Source: Urbifossiella limnaea
GTDB taxonomy: Bacteria; Planctomycetota; Planctomycetia; Gemmatales; Gemmataceae
Direction of reading: 5' to 3'
NCBI RefSeq assembly: GCF_007747215.1
Contig: NZ_CP036273.1
Location: 620,001 to 684,000 of the forward strand
Length of the DNA stretch: 64,000 nt
Shown here: positions 49,844 through 59,646 of the stretch, one piece after another
Position numbering within the stretch: the first letter of the stretch is position 1
Layout: every line of letters starts with the position of its first letter
The notes under the pieces: model-generated
Database searches by the model: none
Seen by the model: the letters and a program-made list of their open reading frames with translations, nothing else
What the model was told of the DNA's origin: nothing
Position numbers and translations under genes: made by a program

Positions 49844-51496
49844 TCAAGAGTCCATCAGCAGCCGCAACGGGTCGCTGAACAGCTGCACCAGCCGCGTCGT
49901 GAAGCGGGCGCCGTCGGCGCCGTCCACCACGCGGTGGTCGTAGGTCAGGCTCAGCGGCATCATCAGCCGCGGCACGATCTGGCCGTCCTTCACCACCGGC
50001 TGCAGCGCCGACCGCGACAGGCCCAGGATCGCCACCTCGGGGTAGTTCACGATCGGCGTGAACGCCGTGCCGCCGACGCCGCCGAGGTTCGTGATGGTGA
50101 ACGTGCCGCCGCGCATGTCGTCGAGGCCGAGCTTGCCGGCCCGCGCCTTGTCGGCCAGCGCCACCACCTCGGCCGCGATGTCGCGGACGCTCTTCTTGTC
50201 GGCGTCCTTCACGACGGGGACGACGAGCCCGCGCTCGGTGTCCACGGCAATGCCGACGTGGAAGTACTTCTTCAGCACCACCTCGCCGGCGTTCATGTCG
50301 TAGCTGCTGTTGAACGTCGGGAAGTCGCGCAGGGCCGCGACGACGGCCTTGATCGCCAGCACGGTCATCGTGATCTTCGGCGTCCCCTTCGGCAGCCCGT
50401 CCACGATCCGCTTGCGGCCGGCCTCCAGGTCGGTGATGTCGGCCAGGTCGAACTGCGTGACCATCGGCATGGTCCGCCACGCGACCGTCAGGTTCTTGGC
50501 GATCGTCTCGCGGATCTTGGCGACGGGCTTCCGCTCGACCTCGCCGTACTTCGAGAAGTCGGGCAGCGGCGGGGTGGTGAAGCTGTCGGCGACCGTCTTG
50601 CCCGACAGGTTGCCGGCACCACCCCCGCCGGGGGCGGCCTTCACCTTCTGGCGCTCGTCGCGGACGAAGCCCTTGATGTCGTCGAGGGTGACGCGGCCGC
50701 CGCGGCCGGTGCCCTTCAGCTCGCCCAGCGCGACGCCGAGCTCGCGGGCCAGCCGCCGCGTCGCGGGGCCGGCGGGGACGACGTCGGCGCTCTTGGTGGC
50801 GGTGCCGTTGGCGTGCGGAACGGGTTCGGGCGAGCGGCCCGCATGAGCGGGCTGTTGCGAAGGCGCGGCGGCCGGCGCCGCGGTCGGGGCGGACGCTTTC
50901 GGCGCGCTCGGCGCCGCGCCGCCGGTTAGCGTCAGCATCGGCGCCCCGACGGGCACCTTGTCGCCCTGCTTCACCAGCACCGCCTCGACGGTACCGGCGG
51001 CGTCGGCTTCCACCTCCATCGACGCCTTGTCCGTCTCGACGGACGCGACCGGCGTGCCCGGCTTCACCACGTCGCCGGGCTTCACGAGCACGGCGGTCAC
51101 GGTTGCCGCCTCGATCCCTTCACCCAGGTTCGGCAGGCGGAACTCGGAGCTGCCGGTCGAAGCGGGGGGCGCCGTTGCCGCTTGCGGCTTCGCGGCGGGC
51201 GGCGCGGGTGCCGGCCGCGAGGCCGCAAGCGGCTGCGAAGGTGCCGCGGCGGGCGGCGCGTTGCCGGCGCCCGCCAGGCGGAACACCGGCGCCCCGACGG
51301 CCAGCTTGTCGCCCTGCTTCACCAGCACCGCCTCGACGGTGCCGGCGGCGTCGGCTTCCACCTCCATCGACGCCTTGTCCGTCTCCACGGACAGGACGCT
51401 CTGGCCGGCCGCGACCGCGTCGCCGGGCTTGACCAGCACGGCGGTCACGGTCGCCGAGTCGATGCCCTCGCCGAGGCTGGGCAGGCGGAAGTCCAT
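49844..51496 (-). CDS. aceF: Pyruvate dehydrogenase E2, dihydrolipoamide acetyltransferase
   Basis: A 550-aa E2 subunit. Two lipoyl domains (about 1-75 and 115-190), each with the lipoylated lysine in ETDKASMEVEAD, are joined by Ala/Pro linkers. A subunit-binding domain follows (PAGPATRRLARELGVALGEL, GRGGRVTLDDIKGFV), then the catalytic domain (about 310-550) with the active-site SLTYDHRVVDGADGARF. It transfers the acetyl group to CoA. The two lipoyl domains are nearly identical in places, suggesting domain duplication. Its E1 partner lies 244 bases upstream on the same strand; E3 is not in the window. Confidence 0.96.
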   Translation of the reverse strand: MDFRLPSLGEGIDSATVTAVLVKPGDAVAAGQSVLSVETDKASMEVEADAAGTVEAVLVKQGDKLAVGAPVFRLAGAGNAPPAAAPSQPLAASRPAPAPPAAKPQAATAPPASTGSSEFRLPNLGEGIEAATVTAVLVKPGDVVKPGTPVASVETDKASMEVEADAAGTVEAVLVKQGDKVPVGAPMLTLTGGAAPSAPKASAPTAAPAAAPSQQPAHAGRSPEPVPHANGTATKSADVVPAGPATRRLARELGVALGELKGTGRGGRVTLDDIKGFVRDERQKVKAAPGGGGAGNLSGKTVADSFTTPPLPDFSKYGEVERKPVAKIRETIAKNLTVAWRTMPMVTQFDLADITDLEAGRKRIVDGLPKGTPKITMTVLAIKAVVAALRDFPTFNSSYDMNAGEVVLKKYFHVGIAVDTERGLVVPVVKDADKKSVRDIAAEVVALADKARAGKLGLDDMRGGTFTITNLGGVGGTAFTPIVNYPEVAILGLSRSALQPVVKDGQIVPRLMMPLSLTYDHRVVDGADGARFTTRLVQLFSDPLRLLMDS

Positions 51497-51552
51497 GCGT
51501 CGCTCCGCTCCTGTCGTTGGGTCGTCGCACCGGGGCTCGTCCGGCTTCGGTC

Positions 51553-51729
51553 TTCAGGCCAACGGCCTGACAGCCCTCAGCCCAGGGCAACGCCCTGGGT
51601 GGCGTGTGCGGTGGGTCGTGCAGGCCGAAGGCCTGCGAGCCGGCTCCCAGCCCTTCAGGCTGGGGGTGATTCGTACCTCGTACCCAGGGCGTTGCCCTGG
51701 GCTGAGGGCTGTCAGGCCGTTGGCCTGAA
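51553..51729. repeat. Large inverted repeat with nested REP-like palindromes
   Basis: Perfect 48-base arms (51553-51600 and 51682-51729) flank an 81-base spacer that contains two more hairpins (CAGGCCGAAGGCCTG at 51621 and CCCAGCCCTTCAGGCTGGG at 51646). Each arm itself holds small palindromes (AGGCCAACGGCCT, CCAGGGCAACGCCCTGG). It lies between aceE and aceF and may limit read-through from aceE into aceF. Confidence 0.9.
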
Positions 51730-51740
51730 AACCGTTCGGT

Positions 51741-54503
51741 CTACACCGTCCACGGGTCCGGGCGGTCGGGGTTCAGGCCCAGGTCGCTGATCGCCTGCTT
51801 CACCGCGGCGCGGTCCCACTCGCCGCGGTTCGCCAGCGCCGTCAGCGCCGCGACCACCACGTTCTCCGCGTCGATCTCGAAGAACCGCCGCAGCGCCTTG
51901 CGCGTCTCGCTCCGGCCGAACCCGTCGGCGCCAAGCGCCAGCAGCCGGCCGTCGAGGTACGGGCCCACCAGCTCCGGCAGCGCCCGCATGTAGTCGCTCG
52001 TGGCGACGATTGGGCCGGCCGTCTTCGCCAGCACCTGCCGCACGTACGGCTCCTTCACCGGCTGGTCCGGATGGAGGCGGTTGAACCGCTCGCAGGCCAC
52101 GGCGTCGCGCTTCAGCTGCGTATAGCTCGTGGCGCTGTAGACGGTGCTGGCGACGCCGTACTTCTCGGCCAGGATCGCCTGCGCCCGCAGCGCCTCGTTC
52201 AGGATCACGCCGCTGCCGAGCAGCTGCACCTCGTGCTTGGCCCCGTCGGGCCGCACCGTCTTGAACGGGTACAGCCCCCGGATGATGCCGTCGCGCACGC
52301 CCTCGGGCATGGCCGGCATGTCGTAGCTCTCGTTGTAAACGGTGAGGTAGTAGAAGCACTCCTCGCCGCGGACGTACATCGCGTTGATGCCGTCCTCCAC
52401 GATCACCGCCAGCTCGTACCCGAACGCCGGGTCGTACGCCCGGCACGTCGGCACGGTCATCGCCATCAGGTGGCTGTGGCCGTCCTCGTGCTGGAGCCCC
52501 TCGCCGTTGAGCGTGGTGCGGCCGGCCGTGGCACCCATCAGGAAGCCGCGGCAGCGGCTGTCGGCCGCGGCCCAGATCAGGTCGCCGACGCGCTGGAAGC
52601 CGAACATCGAGTAGTAGATGTAGAACGGGATCGTGTTCACGCCGTGCGTGCTGTACGCGGTGCCGGCGGCGACGAAGCTCGCCATCGCCCCGGCCTCGTT
52701 GATCCCCTCCTGCAGGATCTGCCCGGTCGTGCTCTCGCGGTACTCCGTCAGCGAGCCCTTATCGACGGGGTTGTACGCCTGGCCGACGGTGCTGTAGATG
52801 CCGAACGACTTGTACATCGGCGGCATGCCGAACGTCTGCCCCTCGTCGGGGACGATCGGCACGATCAGCTTGCCGACGTTGGCGTCCTTCATCACCTGCT
52901 GCATGAGGGTGACCCACGCCAGCGTGGTGCTCTGCCCCTTGCCGGCCTGGGTGCCGCCGAGGAGCCGCTCGAACGCCTTCGAGTCGGGCGGCTGGCAGGG
53001 GGTGAAGACGTTGTTGCGGGTCGGGTTGAAGCCGCCGAGCACCCGCCGGCGGTCGTGCATGTAGCGGATCTCGGGCGAGTCGGGGCCCGGGTGGTAGAAC
53101 GCCCCGCTCTCGCACTGCTTGTCCGTCAGCGGCAGGCCGAACCGGTCGCGGAACAGCTTCAGCGCGGTCGCCAGGATCTTCTTGTCCTTGTCGGCCTGCG
53201 TCATGGTCAGGTCGTTCTCGCCGGCCTCCAGCTTCACCGTCAGCTTCTTCGCCTGGTGGGCGGTGTTCATCCCCTCGGCCCCGGGGATGCCGTACCCCTT
53301 CACCGTCTTCACGAGGATCACCGTCGGCTGGCCGTCGTGCTCGGTGGCCGCCTTGTAGGCCGCGTACACCTTCCGCGGGTCGTGGCCGCCGCGCTTCAGG
53401 TTGGCGAGCTGGTCGTCGGTCAGGTGCTCGACCAGCGCCTTCAACTCGGGGGTGTTGAAGAAGTACTCGCGGATGAACGCCCCGCCCTTGATGATGTACT
53501 CCTGGTACTCGCCGTCCACGACCTCCATCATGCGGCGCTGCAGCGCCCCGGTGTGGTCGGCCTTCAGGAGCGGGTCCCAGTCGCTCCCCCAGATCACCTT
53601 GATGACGTTCCACCCGGCCCCGCGGAAGATGCCCTCCAGCTCCTGGATGATCTTGCCGTTGCCGCGGACCGGGCCGTCGAGCCGCTGGAGGTTGCAGTTG
53701 ATGACCCACGTCAGGTTGTCCAGCTTCTCGCGGCCGGCCTGGCCGATGGCGCCGAGCGACTCGGGCTCGTCGCACTCGCCGTCGCCGAGGTACGCCCAGA
53801 CGCGCACGTCGTCGGTGCGGGCGAGGCCGCGGTCGCGGAGGTAGCGGTTGAACCGGGCGTGGTAGATCGACATGATCGGGCCGAGGCCCATCGACACCGT
53901 CGGGTACTGCCAGAAGTCGGGCATCAGCCACGGGTGCGGGTAGCTGCTGAGGCCGCCGCCCGGCTGCAACTCCTGGCGGAAGTTGTTCAGCTTGCTCTCG
54001 TCGAGGCGGCCCTCCAGGAACGCCCGCGAGTACATGCCGGGGCTGGCGTGCCCCTGGTAGAAGACGACGTCGCCGGGGTGCGCCTCGGTGCGGCCGCGGA
54101 AGAAGTGGTTCCAGCCGATCTCGTAGAGCGTGGCGGCGCTGGCGAACGTGGCGATGTGCCCGCCGACGTTCGTGGTCTTGTTCGCCTTCACCACCATCGC
54201 CATGGCGTTCCAGCGGACGATGCTCTTGATGCGCCGCTCGAGCGCCCGGTCGCCGGGGAAGTCGGGCTGCTCCTCGACGGGGATGGTGTTGACGTACGGC
54301 GTGGTGACGCCGACGCTCATCCGGCCGGGGGCCGACTTCGCCACCTGGGCGATGAGGGAGCCGAGGAGGAACTGCGCGCGGTCGGCCCCGCCGTGGCGGA
54401 TGACCGCCTCCATCGAGTCGAGCCACTCGGCGGTTTCTTGCGGGTCGATGTCCTCCGGCAGGCGGCCGTCGCGGCGGGCCAACGCGTCGGGGGTCACGAG
54501 CAT
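51741..54503 (-). CDS. aceE: Pyruvate dehydrogenase E1, homodimeric type
   Basis: A 920-aa thiamine-diphosphate enzyme of the homodimeric AceE type. Landmarks: DPQETAEWLDSMEAVIRHGG, YVNTIPVEEQPDFPGDRALE, NVGGHIATFASAATLYEIGW, the ThDP motif YLGDGECDEPES through INCNLQRLDGPVRGN, and TTLNGEGLQHEDGHSHLMAM in the C-terminal part. It decarboxylates pyruvate and acetylates the E2 lipoyl group. The ATG at 54503 (MLVTPDALARRDGR) is used; the longer frame adds a Pro-rich stretch that looks non-coding. Upstream of aceF in the same direction. Confidence 0.96.
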   Translation of the reverse strand: MLVTPDALARRDGRLPEDIDPQETAEWLDSMEAVIRHGGADRAQFLLGSLIAQVAKSAPGRMSVGVTTPYVNTIPVEEQPDFPGDRALERRIKSIVRWNAMAMVVKANKTTNVGGHIATFASAATLYEIGWNHFFRGRTEAHPGDVVFYQGHASPGMYSRAFLEGRLDESKLNNFRQELQPGGGLSSYPHPWLMPDFWQYPTVSMGLGPIMSIYHARFNRYLRDRGLARTDDVRVWAYLGDGECDEPESLGAIGQAGREKLDNLTWVINCNLQRLDGPVRGNGKIIQELEGIFRGAGWNVIKVIWGSDWDPLLKADHTGALQRRMMEVVDGEYQEYIIKGGAFIREYFFNTPELKALVEHLTDDQLANLKRGGHDPRKVYAAYKAATEHDGQPTVILVKTVKGYGIPGAEGMNTAHQAKKLTVKLEAGENDLTMTQADKDKKILATALKLFRDRFGLPLTDKQCESGAFYHPGPDSPEIRYMHDRRRVLGGFNPTRNNVFTPCQPPDSKAFERLLGGTQAGKGQSTTLAWVTLMQQVMKDANVGKLIVPIVPDEGQTFGMPPMYKSFGIYSTVGQAYNPVDKGSLTEYRESTTGQILQEGINEAGAMASFVAAGTAYSTHGVNTIPFYIYYSMFGFQRVGDLIWAAADSRCRGFLMGATAGRTTLNGEGLQHEDGHSHLMAMTVPTCRAYDPAFGYELAVIVEDGINAMYVRGEECFYYLTVYNESYDMPAMPEGVRDGIIRGLYPFKTVRPDGAKHEVQLLGSGVILNEALRAQAILAEKYGVASTVYSATSYTQLKRDAVACERFNRLHPDQPVKEPYVRQVLAKTAGPIVATSDYMRALPELVGPYLDGRLLALGADGFGRSETRKALRRFFEIDAENVVVAALTALANRGEWDRAAVKQAISDLGLNPDRPDPWTV

Positions 54504-54689
54504 CGCGGGAGCCTCGGGGATCGGGGGTCGCCGGGCCGCCCCGGGAGAGGGGTGGGCGGGGTCCGGAGGGGCGGGCGGCGGCGAGTGCGGTCTACGGGTG
54601 TTCAACTTGCGTTATCCCTTTACGATAGGCGCGGGGGCCGGCCGCGTCCATGCCGCCCGCCCCGGTCCCGACCCCCGGCGGACGCCCCC

Positions 54690-55718
54690 ATGCACACCGG
54701 CTTCATCCTGGCCATTCTGGCGACGACCGCCGCGGCGCAAGGCCCGGCCCCGGTGCCGCTTCCGGCGTGGCGTGTGAGCTCGGACAAGGCCACGATCGGC
54801 GGCGCCGCCGCGGAATTGACCCGCCAGACGGGGGTACCGATCGCCGTGGCCCCGGACGTTGCCGAAAAGCCGTGCCCCGGCGTGAAGGCGGCGCCGTTCT
54901 GGGACGCGCTCGACCGCCTCGCCGCGGCCGCCGACCTGCGCGTGTCGCTCCGCGACGCCGGCCGCGCTGTCGAGCTGCTACCCAAGGGGAACAGCCGCGA
55001 GGTCGCTTCCACGGCCGGCCCGTTCCGCGTCGTGGCCCGGCAGGTGACCGGCCGGGCGCTGCTGGCCGAGGGGCTGACCGTCCACGACGTGCAGCTCGAC
55101 CTCCACTGGGAGCGCCGCTACCCCGTCTTCCGCGTCGACTCGTACCCGCACGTCACGCAGGCCACCGACGACCGCGGCGTCGCGCTCCAGGCGCAGTCGG
55201 CCGGCGCGAAGACGCAGCCGACGGGTGCGCTGCACTCGGCGTCGGTGAAGCTCGGCGGCCTGACCCGCGAGGCGAAGCGGATCGGCGTGCTCAAGGGCTA
55301 CTTCGTCGTGACCGCCAGCGAGAAGCTCCTCCCCTTCCGCTTCGACGTGGCGAAGAAGGCGGCGCCGGCGACGAAGGACGGCGTGACCGCGGCGCTGACG
55401 ACGTGGACGAAGGACGGCAACACGTGGGTGGCGGAGGTGGAGTGGGCGTACCCGCCGGCGCTGCCGGAGTTCGAGAGCTTCGAGGCGGCGGCGCTGGTGT
55501 CGGCGAACGAGGTGCGGCTGGAGGGGCCGGGCGGCAAGTCGGTCGCCCCGGAGAGCCGGTCGGAGAGCGTGACCGGCCGGCGGGTGAGCGCGACGTACTA
55601 CTTCAAGGCCGACGGCACGACGGGCGTCGGGCCGGGGTGGGCGCTGGCGCTCGACGTGGCGGCGACGCCGGTCGAGTTCCGGGTGCCGTTCGACCTGCGG
55701 GACGTCGTGCTGCCGTGA
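54690..55718 (+). CDS. Secreted hypothetical protein with STN-like head
   Basis: A 342-aa exported protein: signal peptide (MHTGFILAILATTAAAQGPA), then a segment like the STN domain of secretins (ATIGGAAAELTRQTGVPIAV, FWDALDRLAAAADLRVSLRD, AVELLPKG), then a beta-rich region (YPVFRVDSYPHVTQATDDRG; VSATYYFKADGTTGVGPGWA). No known enzyme motif. It diverges from aceE and ends at the 72-bp palindrome. Function unknown. Confidence 0.7.
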   Translation: MHTGFILAILATTAAAQGPAPVPLPAWRVSSDKATIGGAAAELTRQTGVPIAVAPDVAEKPCPGVKAAPFWDALDRLAAAADLRVSLRDAGRAVELLPKGNSREVASTAGPFRVVARQVTGRALLAEGLTVHDVQLDLHWERRYPVFRVDSYPHVTQATDDRGVALQAQSAGAKTQPTGALHSASVKLGGLTREAKRIGVLKGYFVVTASEKLLPFRFDVAKKAAPATKDGVTAALTTWTKDGNTWVAEVEWAYPPALPEFESFEAAALVSANEVRLEGPGGKSVAPESRSESVTGRRVSATYYFKADGTTGVGPGWALALDVAATPVEFRVPFDLRDVVLP

Positions 55719-55732
55719 GCGTGCGTGTGCGA

Positions 55733-55804
55733 TCCGAGCCGGCCCCGTGAGGGGTCGGAGTGTGGTGCGCACCACACTCCGACCCCTCACGGGGCCGGCT
55801 CGGA
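55733..55804. terminator. Perfect 72-bp palindrome between convergent genes
   Basis: Arms 55733-55768 and 55769-55804 are exactly complementary over 36 bases with no spacer. It lies 14 bases after one stop codon and 12 bases before the other, so it can end transcription from both sides. Confidence 0.85.
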
Positions 55805-55816
55805 CGGCGAACCGAT

Positions 55817-56410
55817 TTACACCACGTCCGCCAGCTTCCGCAGCTCGGCGCGGATGGCGGCCAGCTCGGCGTCCGCGGCGGCCTTCTCCCGGCGGAGCTC
55901 CGCCAGCTTCGCGGCGGCGTCCTTGTGTGCCTGCTTCCGCGTCGCCAGCGTGCGGGCCGCGTCGGTCACGCCCTGCTCGGTGTAGCAGGCGTCCTGCTCG
56001 GCCTTGCGGATCGCCTCCGGCAGCTGCCGGCCGCGCGTCTCCAGGCCGATCTGGTCGGCGACCAGCTGCGTGCGCGCGGCCCGCGCCTTGGCCCGCGTCA
56101 GCACCGGGCTCTCGTCGGCCGGCGGCGGAAGCGGCTGCGGCACGGGCACCACGGTCACCCGCGTGGCGGCGACCTCGACCGACTCGCGGAGCGACTTCCC
56201 GCGGGCGGCGTGGTACAGAACCGTCAGCAGGAACGTGAGGAAGGCCACGAGGACCGGGCCGGGGTTGGCGACGACGCCGTCCCAGGCGCGCTCGGCGGGC
56301 GGCCGGGCGGCGGCGAGGAGGCGGTCGAGGTCGGCCGGGTCGTTGTGGTACCCGGCGGCGGCGGCCGCGGCCCCGAGGGCGGCGGTCGCCAGGACGAGGC
56401 GGCGCTTCAT
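55817..56410 (-). CDS. Membrane-anchored coiled-coil protein, hypothetical
   Basis: A 197-aa protein. An N-terminal hydrophobic stretch (ATAALGAAAAAAGY) and a membrane helix (about 50-68; NPGPVLVAFLTFLLTVLYHA) precede a long charged coiled coil (about 100-197; ending KAAADAELAAIRAELRKLAD). AGGACGG before the ATG supports the start. No family recognised. It follows the transporter gene on the same strand after 151 bases. Confidence 0.7.
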   Translation of the reverse strand: MKRRLVLATAALGAAAAAAGYHNDPADLDRLLAAARPPAERAWDGVVANPGPVLVAFLTFLLTVLYHAARGKSLRESVEVAATRVTVVPVPQPLPPPADESPVLTRAKARAARTQLVADQIGLETRGRQLPEAIRKAEQDACYTEQGVTDAARTLATRKQAHKDAAAKLAELRREKAAADAELAAIRAELRKLADVV

Positions 56411-56561
56411 GGTGTCCGTCCTGGGGTTGGCCCACGGGCGTGCCGCGACCGGCGCTGCCGTGGGGGCAGCGGGCGGCGGCGGGTAGCTCGCGGGGGTGGT
56501 GGGGCGACCGGTTACAGTTGCGAGGAATGGAGCGGCCGCGCGGCGCGGAGGTTCGCGCGAC

Positions 56562-59288
56562 TCACGCCGCCTGCGCCGCAGCACCGCGCGGCTTCGCGGC
56601 GAGCGTCGGCCGGGTGCGCCGCAGCCGCCGCTCGTCGAGCACGCGCAGCAGCGCCGGCAGCCCCACCAGCGCCGCCGCGGTGCAGCACGTCACGCCCACC
56701 ATCAGCGCCAACCCCAGGCTCGCCATGCCGACGTGCCGCGCCGTCGTGAGCGTGCCGAAGCCGAGTACCGTCGTCAGCGCCGCGACCAGTACGCCGCGGC
56801 CGGTGGCGGCGCCGAGCAGGTACGGCACCCGGCCGCGGCGGTCGCGGTAGTCGTGCAGCACGTGGACGCCGTTGTCCACGCCGACGCCCACGACCAGCGG
56901 CAGCGCGATCATGTTCGCCGGGTTCAGCGGCACGCCGAACAGCCCCATCGCGCCGAGCGTCAGCAGCGCCCCCGCGCCGAGCGGCGCCAGCGCCAGCAGC
57001 ACGTCGGCGACTCGTCGCAGGTCGAGCAGCAGCACGGCGACGATCGCGGCCAGGGCGTACAGGCCGGCGCGCTCGAACCCGCGCTTCATCTGGTCGAGCC
57101 CCTCCAGCGTCCGGAACGACTTGCCGGTCGCCTCGGGGTGAACGGCCGCGGCCGCCGCGGTGAACCGCCGCAACGCGTCGTGGTCCCACAGGCTCTCGCG
57201 GGCGAACGCCCGGACCAGGAACTCGCCGTTCGCCCCCACGTACCGCTCTCGCAGCGCCTCCGGCACCTCGGCCCACGCGATCGGCGCCGGCCGGCTCACC
57301 GCCTTCAGCCGATTCAGGTCGGTCGCCAGGTCGGCGACGAGGCGGCGGTCGAACGCGGCGAGCCGGTCGGCGGCGTCGGCGGGGGCCGCGTCGAGCGCGG
57401 CGCGCAGCTCGTCCACGGCGCGGGCCAGGTCCGGGTGCTTCCCCGCGGCCAGCCGCAGCCGGTCGGTCCAGTCGCGCACCGCGGCCGGCGACGACACCCG
57501 CGGCGGCGGCACCTGATCGACCGGCTTCAGCGTCTTGAGGCGTTCTTGAATCGCGGCGACGAGCGGCAGCTTGGCCTCCTGGTCGGCCGGCACCAGCGAC
57601 GCCACCTCGACCACCTTGCCGACCTCCGGCACGGCCTCGAACGCCTCGCGCAGCCGCGCCACCTCCGCCGGCGTGCGCGCGACGCCGAGCGCGTCCCACG
57701 TCATGCCGGCGGAGCGGTCGATGAGGCGGTGCTCCCACTGCACCGAGTCCAGGTCTTTCGCCTGCATGTTGAGGAGGTTGTGGTCGTAGCCGAGGCGGGA
57801 GGCGCAGACCGCGGCAAGCACGAGCAGCACGGCCCCGCCGAGGAGCACGCGCCGCGGCCGACCCGCGAGGCCGGGGAGCCATGCGCCGGCTGTGGGGAAC
57901 TGCAGGGGCGTCGTCGTCTCCGCCGCTCGCGGCGTCGCGCGGAGCGCCAGCGCCGCCGGCACCACCGTCAGGCAGCTGATCGCGCACAGCAGCACGCCGC
58001 TGCCGGCGATCCAGCCGAGTTCGGCCACGGCCTGGAAGTCGGCGAGCGTCGTGGCGAAGAACGCCAGCGCCGTCGTCGCCGCCGCCGTCACGATGCCCGG
58101 CCCGGCGTGCTCGGCCGTGTACCGCTGCGCGGCCGCGCCTTCGAGCCCGAGGCGGCGGCCCTCGTCGAACCGGGCCACCCACAACACGCCGTAGTCGCCC
58201 ATGCCGATGAGCATCACCGCGAACGTCGCCGACAGGATGTTCAGGTGGCCGACCGTGAGCGTCGCCCAGCCCAGCGCCCAAACCGTGCCCACGAGCAGCG
58301 AGCCGACCGTCAGCAGCGGGTAGCGGAGGCCGCGGTACACCACGAAGTACAGCAGCGCCACCCCGAGCAGCGCCAGCCACGAGGCGCGGCGCGAGTCCTC
58401 GTCGGAGCGGACCATCTCGTCGGTTTCGAGCACCGGCAGCCCGGTCAGGCCGAGCTTCACGTCCGGGAACGCGGGGCCGACGTCGGCGAGGATGGCCCGC
58501 AGCGCCTCGTTCGCCTCCTTCGCCGGAGTGAACGACTGGCCGGCGGTGCGCGGGCGGCACAGCAGCACGCACAGCGAGCCGTCCGGCGTCAGGTTGTACT
58601 GCGGCTCGGTGAGGCGGCGCTCGTCGTCGCGGTCGGCGGTGCGCGGCCCGGCCACGGCCCACGGGTTGCGGTACGCCGCCGGGTCGCGCAGCGTCGCCGC
58701 GGCGGCGCGGGCCACGGCCGGCATCTGCGCCAGCAGGTCGGCGTCGGCGGGGCCGGGCTCGGACTCGGATTCCAGCGCCACGGTCGCCGACGCGAGCAGC
58801 GACGACAGGTTGAGCCGCTGCCACGCCAGCGACGACAGCGACCCGAGGAGCGGCTCCATCCGCTCGACGCGGGCCTTGACGGCGGCGATCTGGTCGGTGG
58901 AGAGGAAGAGCAGGGCGCGGTCGTGGAGGCCGCGCAGGTCGGTGCGGTGGAAGACGCGGTCGAACAGCTCGGGCCGCTGCTTCAGCCGCTCGGCGACGGC
59001 GTCGAGCGCCGCGGTCATGCGGGCGCGGTCGGGGCCCTCGGCGACGACGACCATGTCGTCGTCCTCGCCGAAGGCGTCGAGGTAGCGCTGCCAGCGCTGC
59101 TGGCCGGGCTTGTCGGCGCTGAGCAGGTCGTTCCGCTGGGTGTGGTACTCGAGCCGGGCGGCGGCCAGGGCCACCGAGGCGGCGGCGAGCGAGAGGCAGA
59201 GCGCGAGCGTGAGCCGCGGCCGGCGCGAGACGGCAGCCACGACCGCCGCGACGAGCCGGGTGAGGCGGTCGGGGTGGGGTGGCGTCAT
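56562..59288 (-). CDS. MMPL/RND transporter, HpnN-like
   Basis: A 908-aa polytopic protein with two RND halves. The first helix is at about 25-43 and two periplasmic loops follow (about 45-265 and 490-690). Membrane blocks include LALLGVALLYFVVYRGLRYP, FAVMLIGMGDYGVLWVARF and, in the second half, MIALPLVVGVGVDNGVHVLH, which carries the GVGVDN proton-relay type motif. Size and layout fit HpnN, which moves hopanoids to the outer membrane, but other MMPL lipid exporters are possible, and no hpn gene is nearby. The start has AAGGA upstream. Confidence 0.85.
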   Translation of the reverse strand: MTPPHPDRLTRLVAAVVAAVSRRPRLTLALCLSLAAASVALAAARLEYHTQRNDLLSADKPGQQRWQRYLDAFGEDDDMVVVAEGPDRARMTAALDAVAERLKQRPELFDRVFHRTDLRGLHDRALLFLSTDQIAAVKARVERMEPLLGSLSSLAWQRLNLSSLLASATVALESESEPGPADADLLAQMPAVARAAAATLRDPAAYRNPWAVAGPRTADRDDERRLTEPQYNLTPDGSLCVLLCRPRTAGQSFTPAKEANEALRAILADVGPAFPDVKLGLTGLPVLETDEMVRSDEDSRRASWLALLGVALLYFVVYRGLRYPLLTVGSLLVGTVWALGWATLTVGHLNILSATFAVMLIGMGDYGVLWVARFDEGRRLGLEGAAAQRYTAEHAGPGIVTAAATTALAFFATTLADFQAVAELGWIAGSGVLLCAISCLTVVPAALALRATPRAAETTTPLQFPTAGAWLPGLAGRPRRVLLGGAVLLVLAAVCASRLGYDHNLLNMQAKDLDSVQWEHRLIDRSAGMTWDALGVARTPAEVARLREAFEAVPEVGKVVEVASLVPADQEAKLPLVAAIQERLKTLKPVDQVPPPRVSSPAAVRDWTDRLRLAAGKHPDLARAVDELRAALDAAPADAADRLAAFDRRLVADLATDLNRLKAVSRPAPIAWAEVPEALRERYVGANGEFLVRAFARESLWDHDALRRFTAAAAAVHPEATGKSFRTLEGLDQMKRGFERAGLYALAAIVAVLLLDLRRVADVLLALAPLGAGALLTLGAMGLFGVPLNPANMIALPLVVGVGVDNGVHVLHDYRDRRGRVPYLLGAATGRGVLVAALTTVLGFGTLTTARHVGMASLGLALMVGVTCCTAAALVGLPALLRVLDERRLRRTRPTLAAKPRGAAAQAA

Positions 59289-59646
59289 GCGGCGGTCCTT
59301 GGCGCGGGGGGCGTGGCGGCGCGGGGGTATAGGCAGGCCGGGGGGCCGACGCAACCCCAACGGGGGGCCGGGCACACGACCCGACCCGGCCGCATCGTAC
59401 GAACAAAGACACTTGGTTTCCAAAAGGTGGGGATCCCGCCCCGAAAGCATCGAGTCAACCGCGAGAATCTATGTTGGAGCGATTTCGCGGGGCGGGTTCC
59501 GACGCGACTTCAAGTGTGGGCAGGACTTGCGACGGACGGGAGGGCGACTCCAATTGAGCCGGTACTCCTCCCCGCTCGCGTTCCGCCGGGGAACGGCCGA
59601 ACGAGGGAAAACCCCAACGCTCACCTCGACCGGCCGGGTCGGCGAG
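59289..59646. other. Spacer without a visible gene
   Basis: 358 bases between the transporter start and the end of the 86-aa gene. No ribosome binding site plus start pair and no long hairpin stands out. It must contain the promoter of the transporter gene, which I could not place. Confidence 0.4.

Noticed and set aside
54504-54605. Longer start for aceE
   Set aside because: The extra 34 residues are Pro/Arg-rich and unlike AceE; the ATG at 54503 begins the conserved part.
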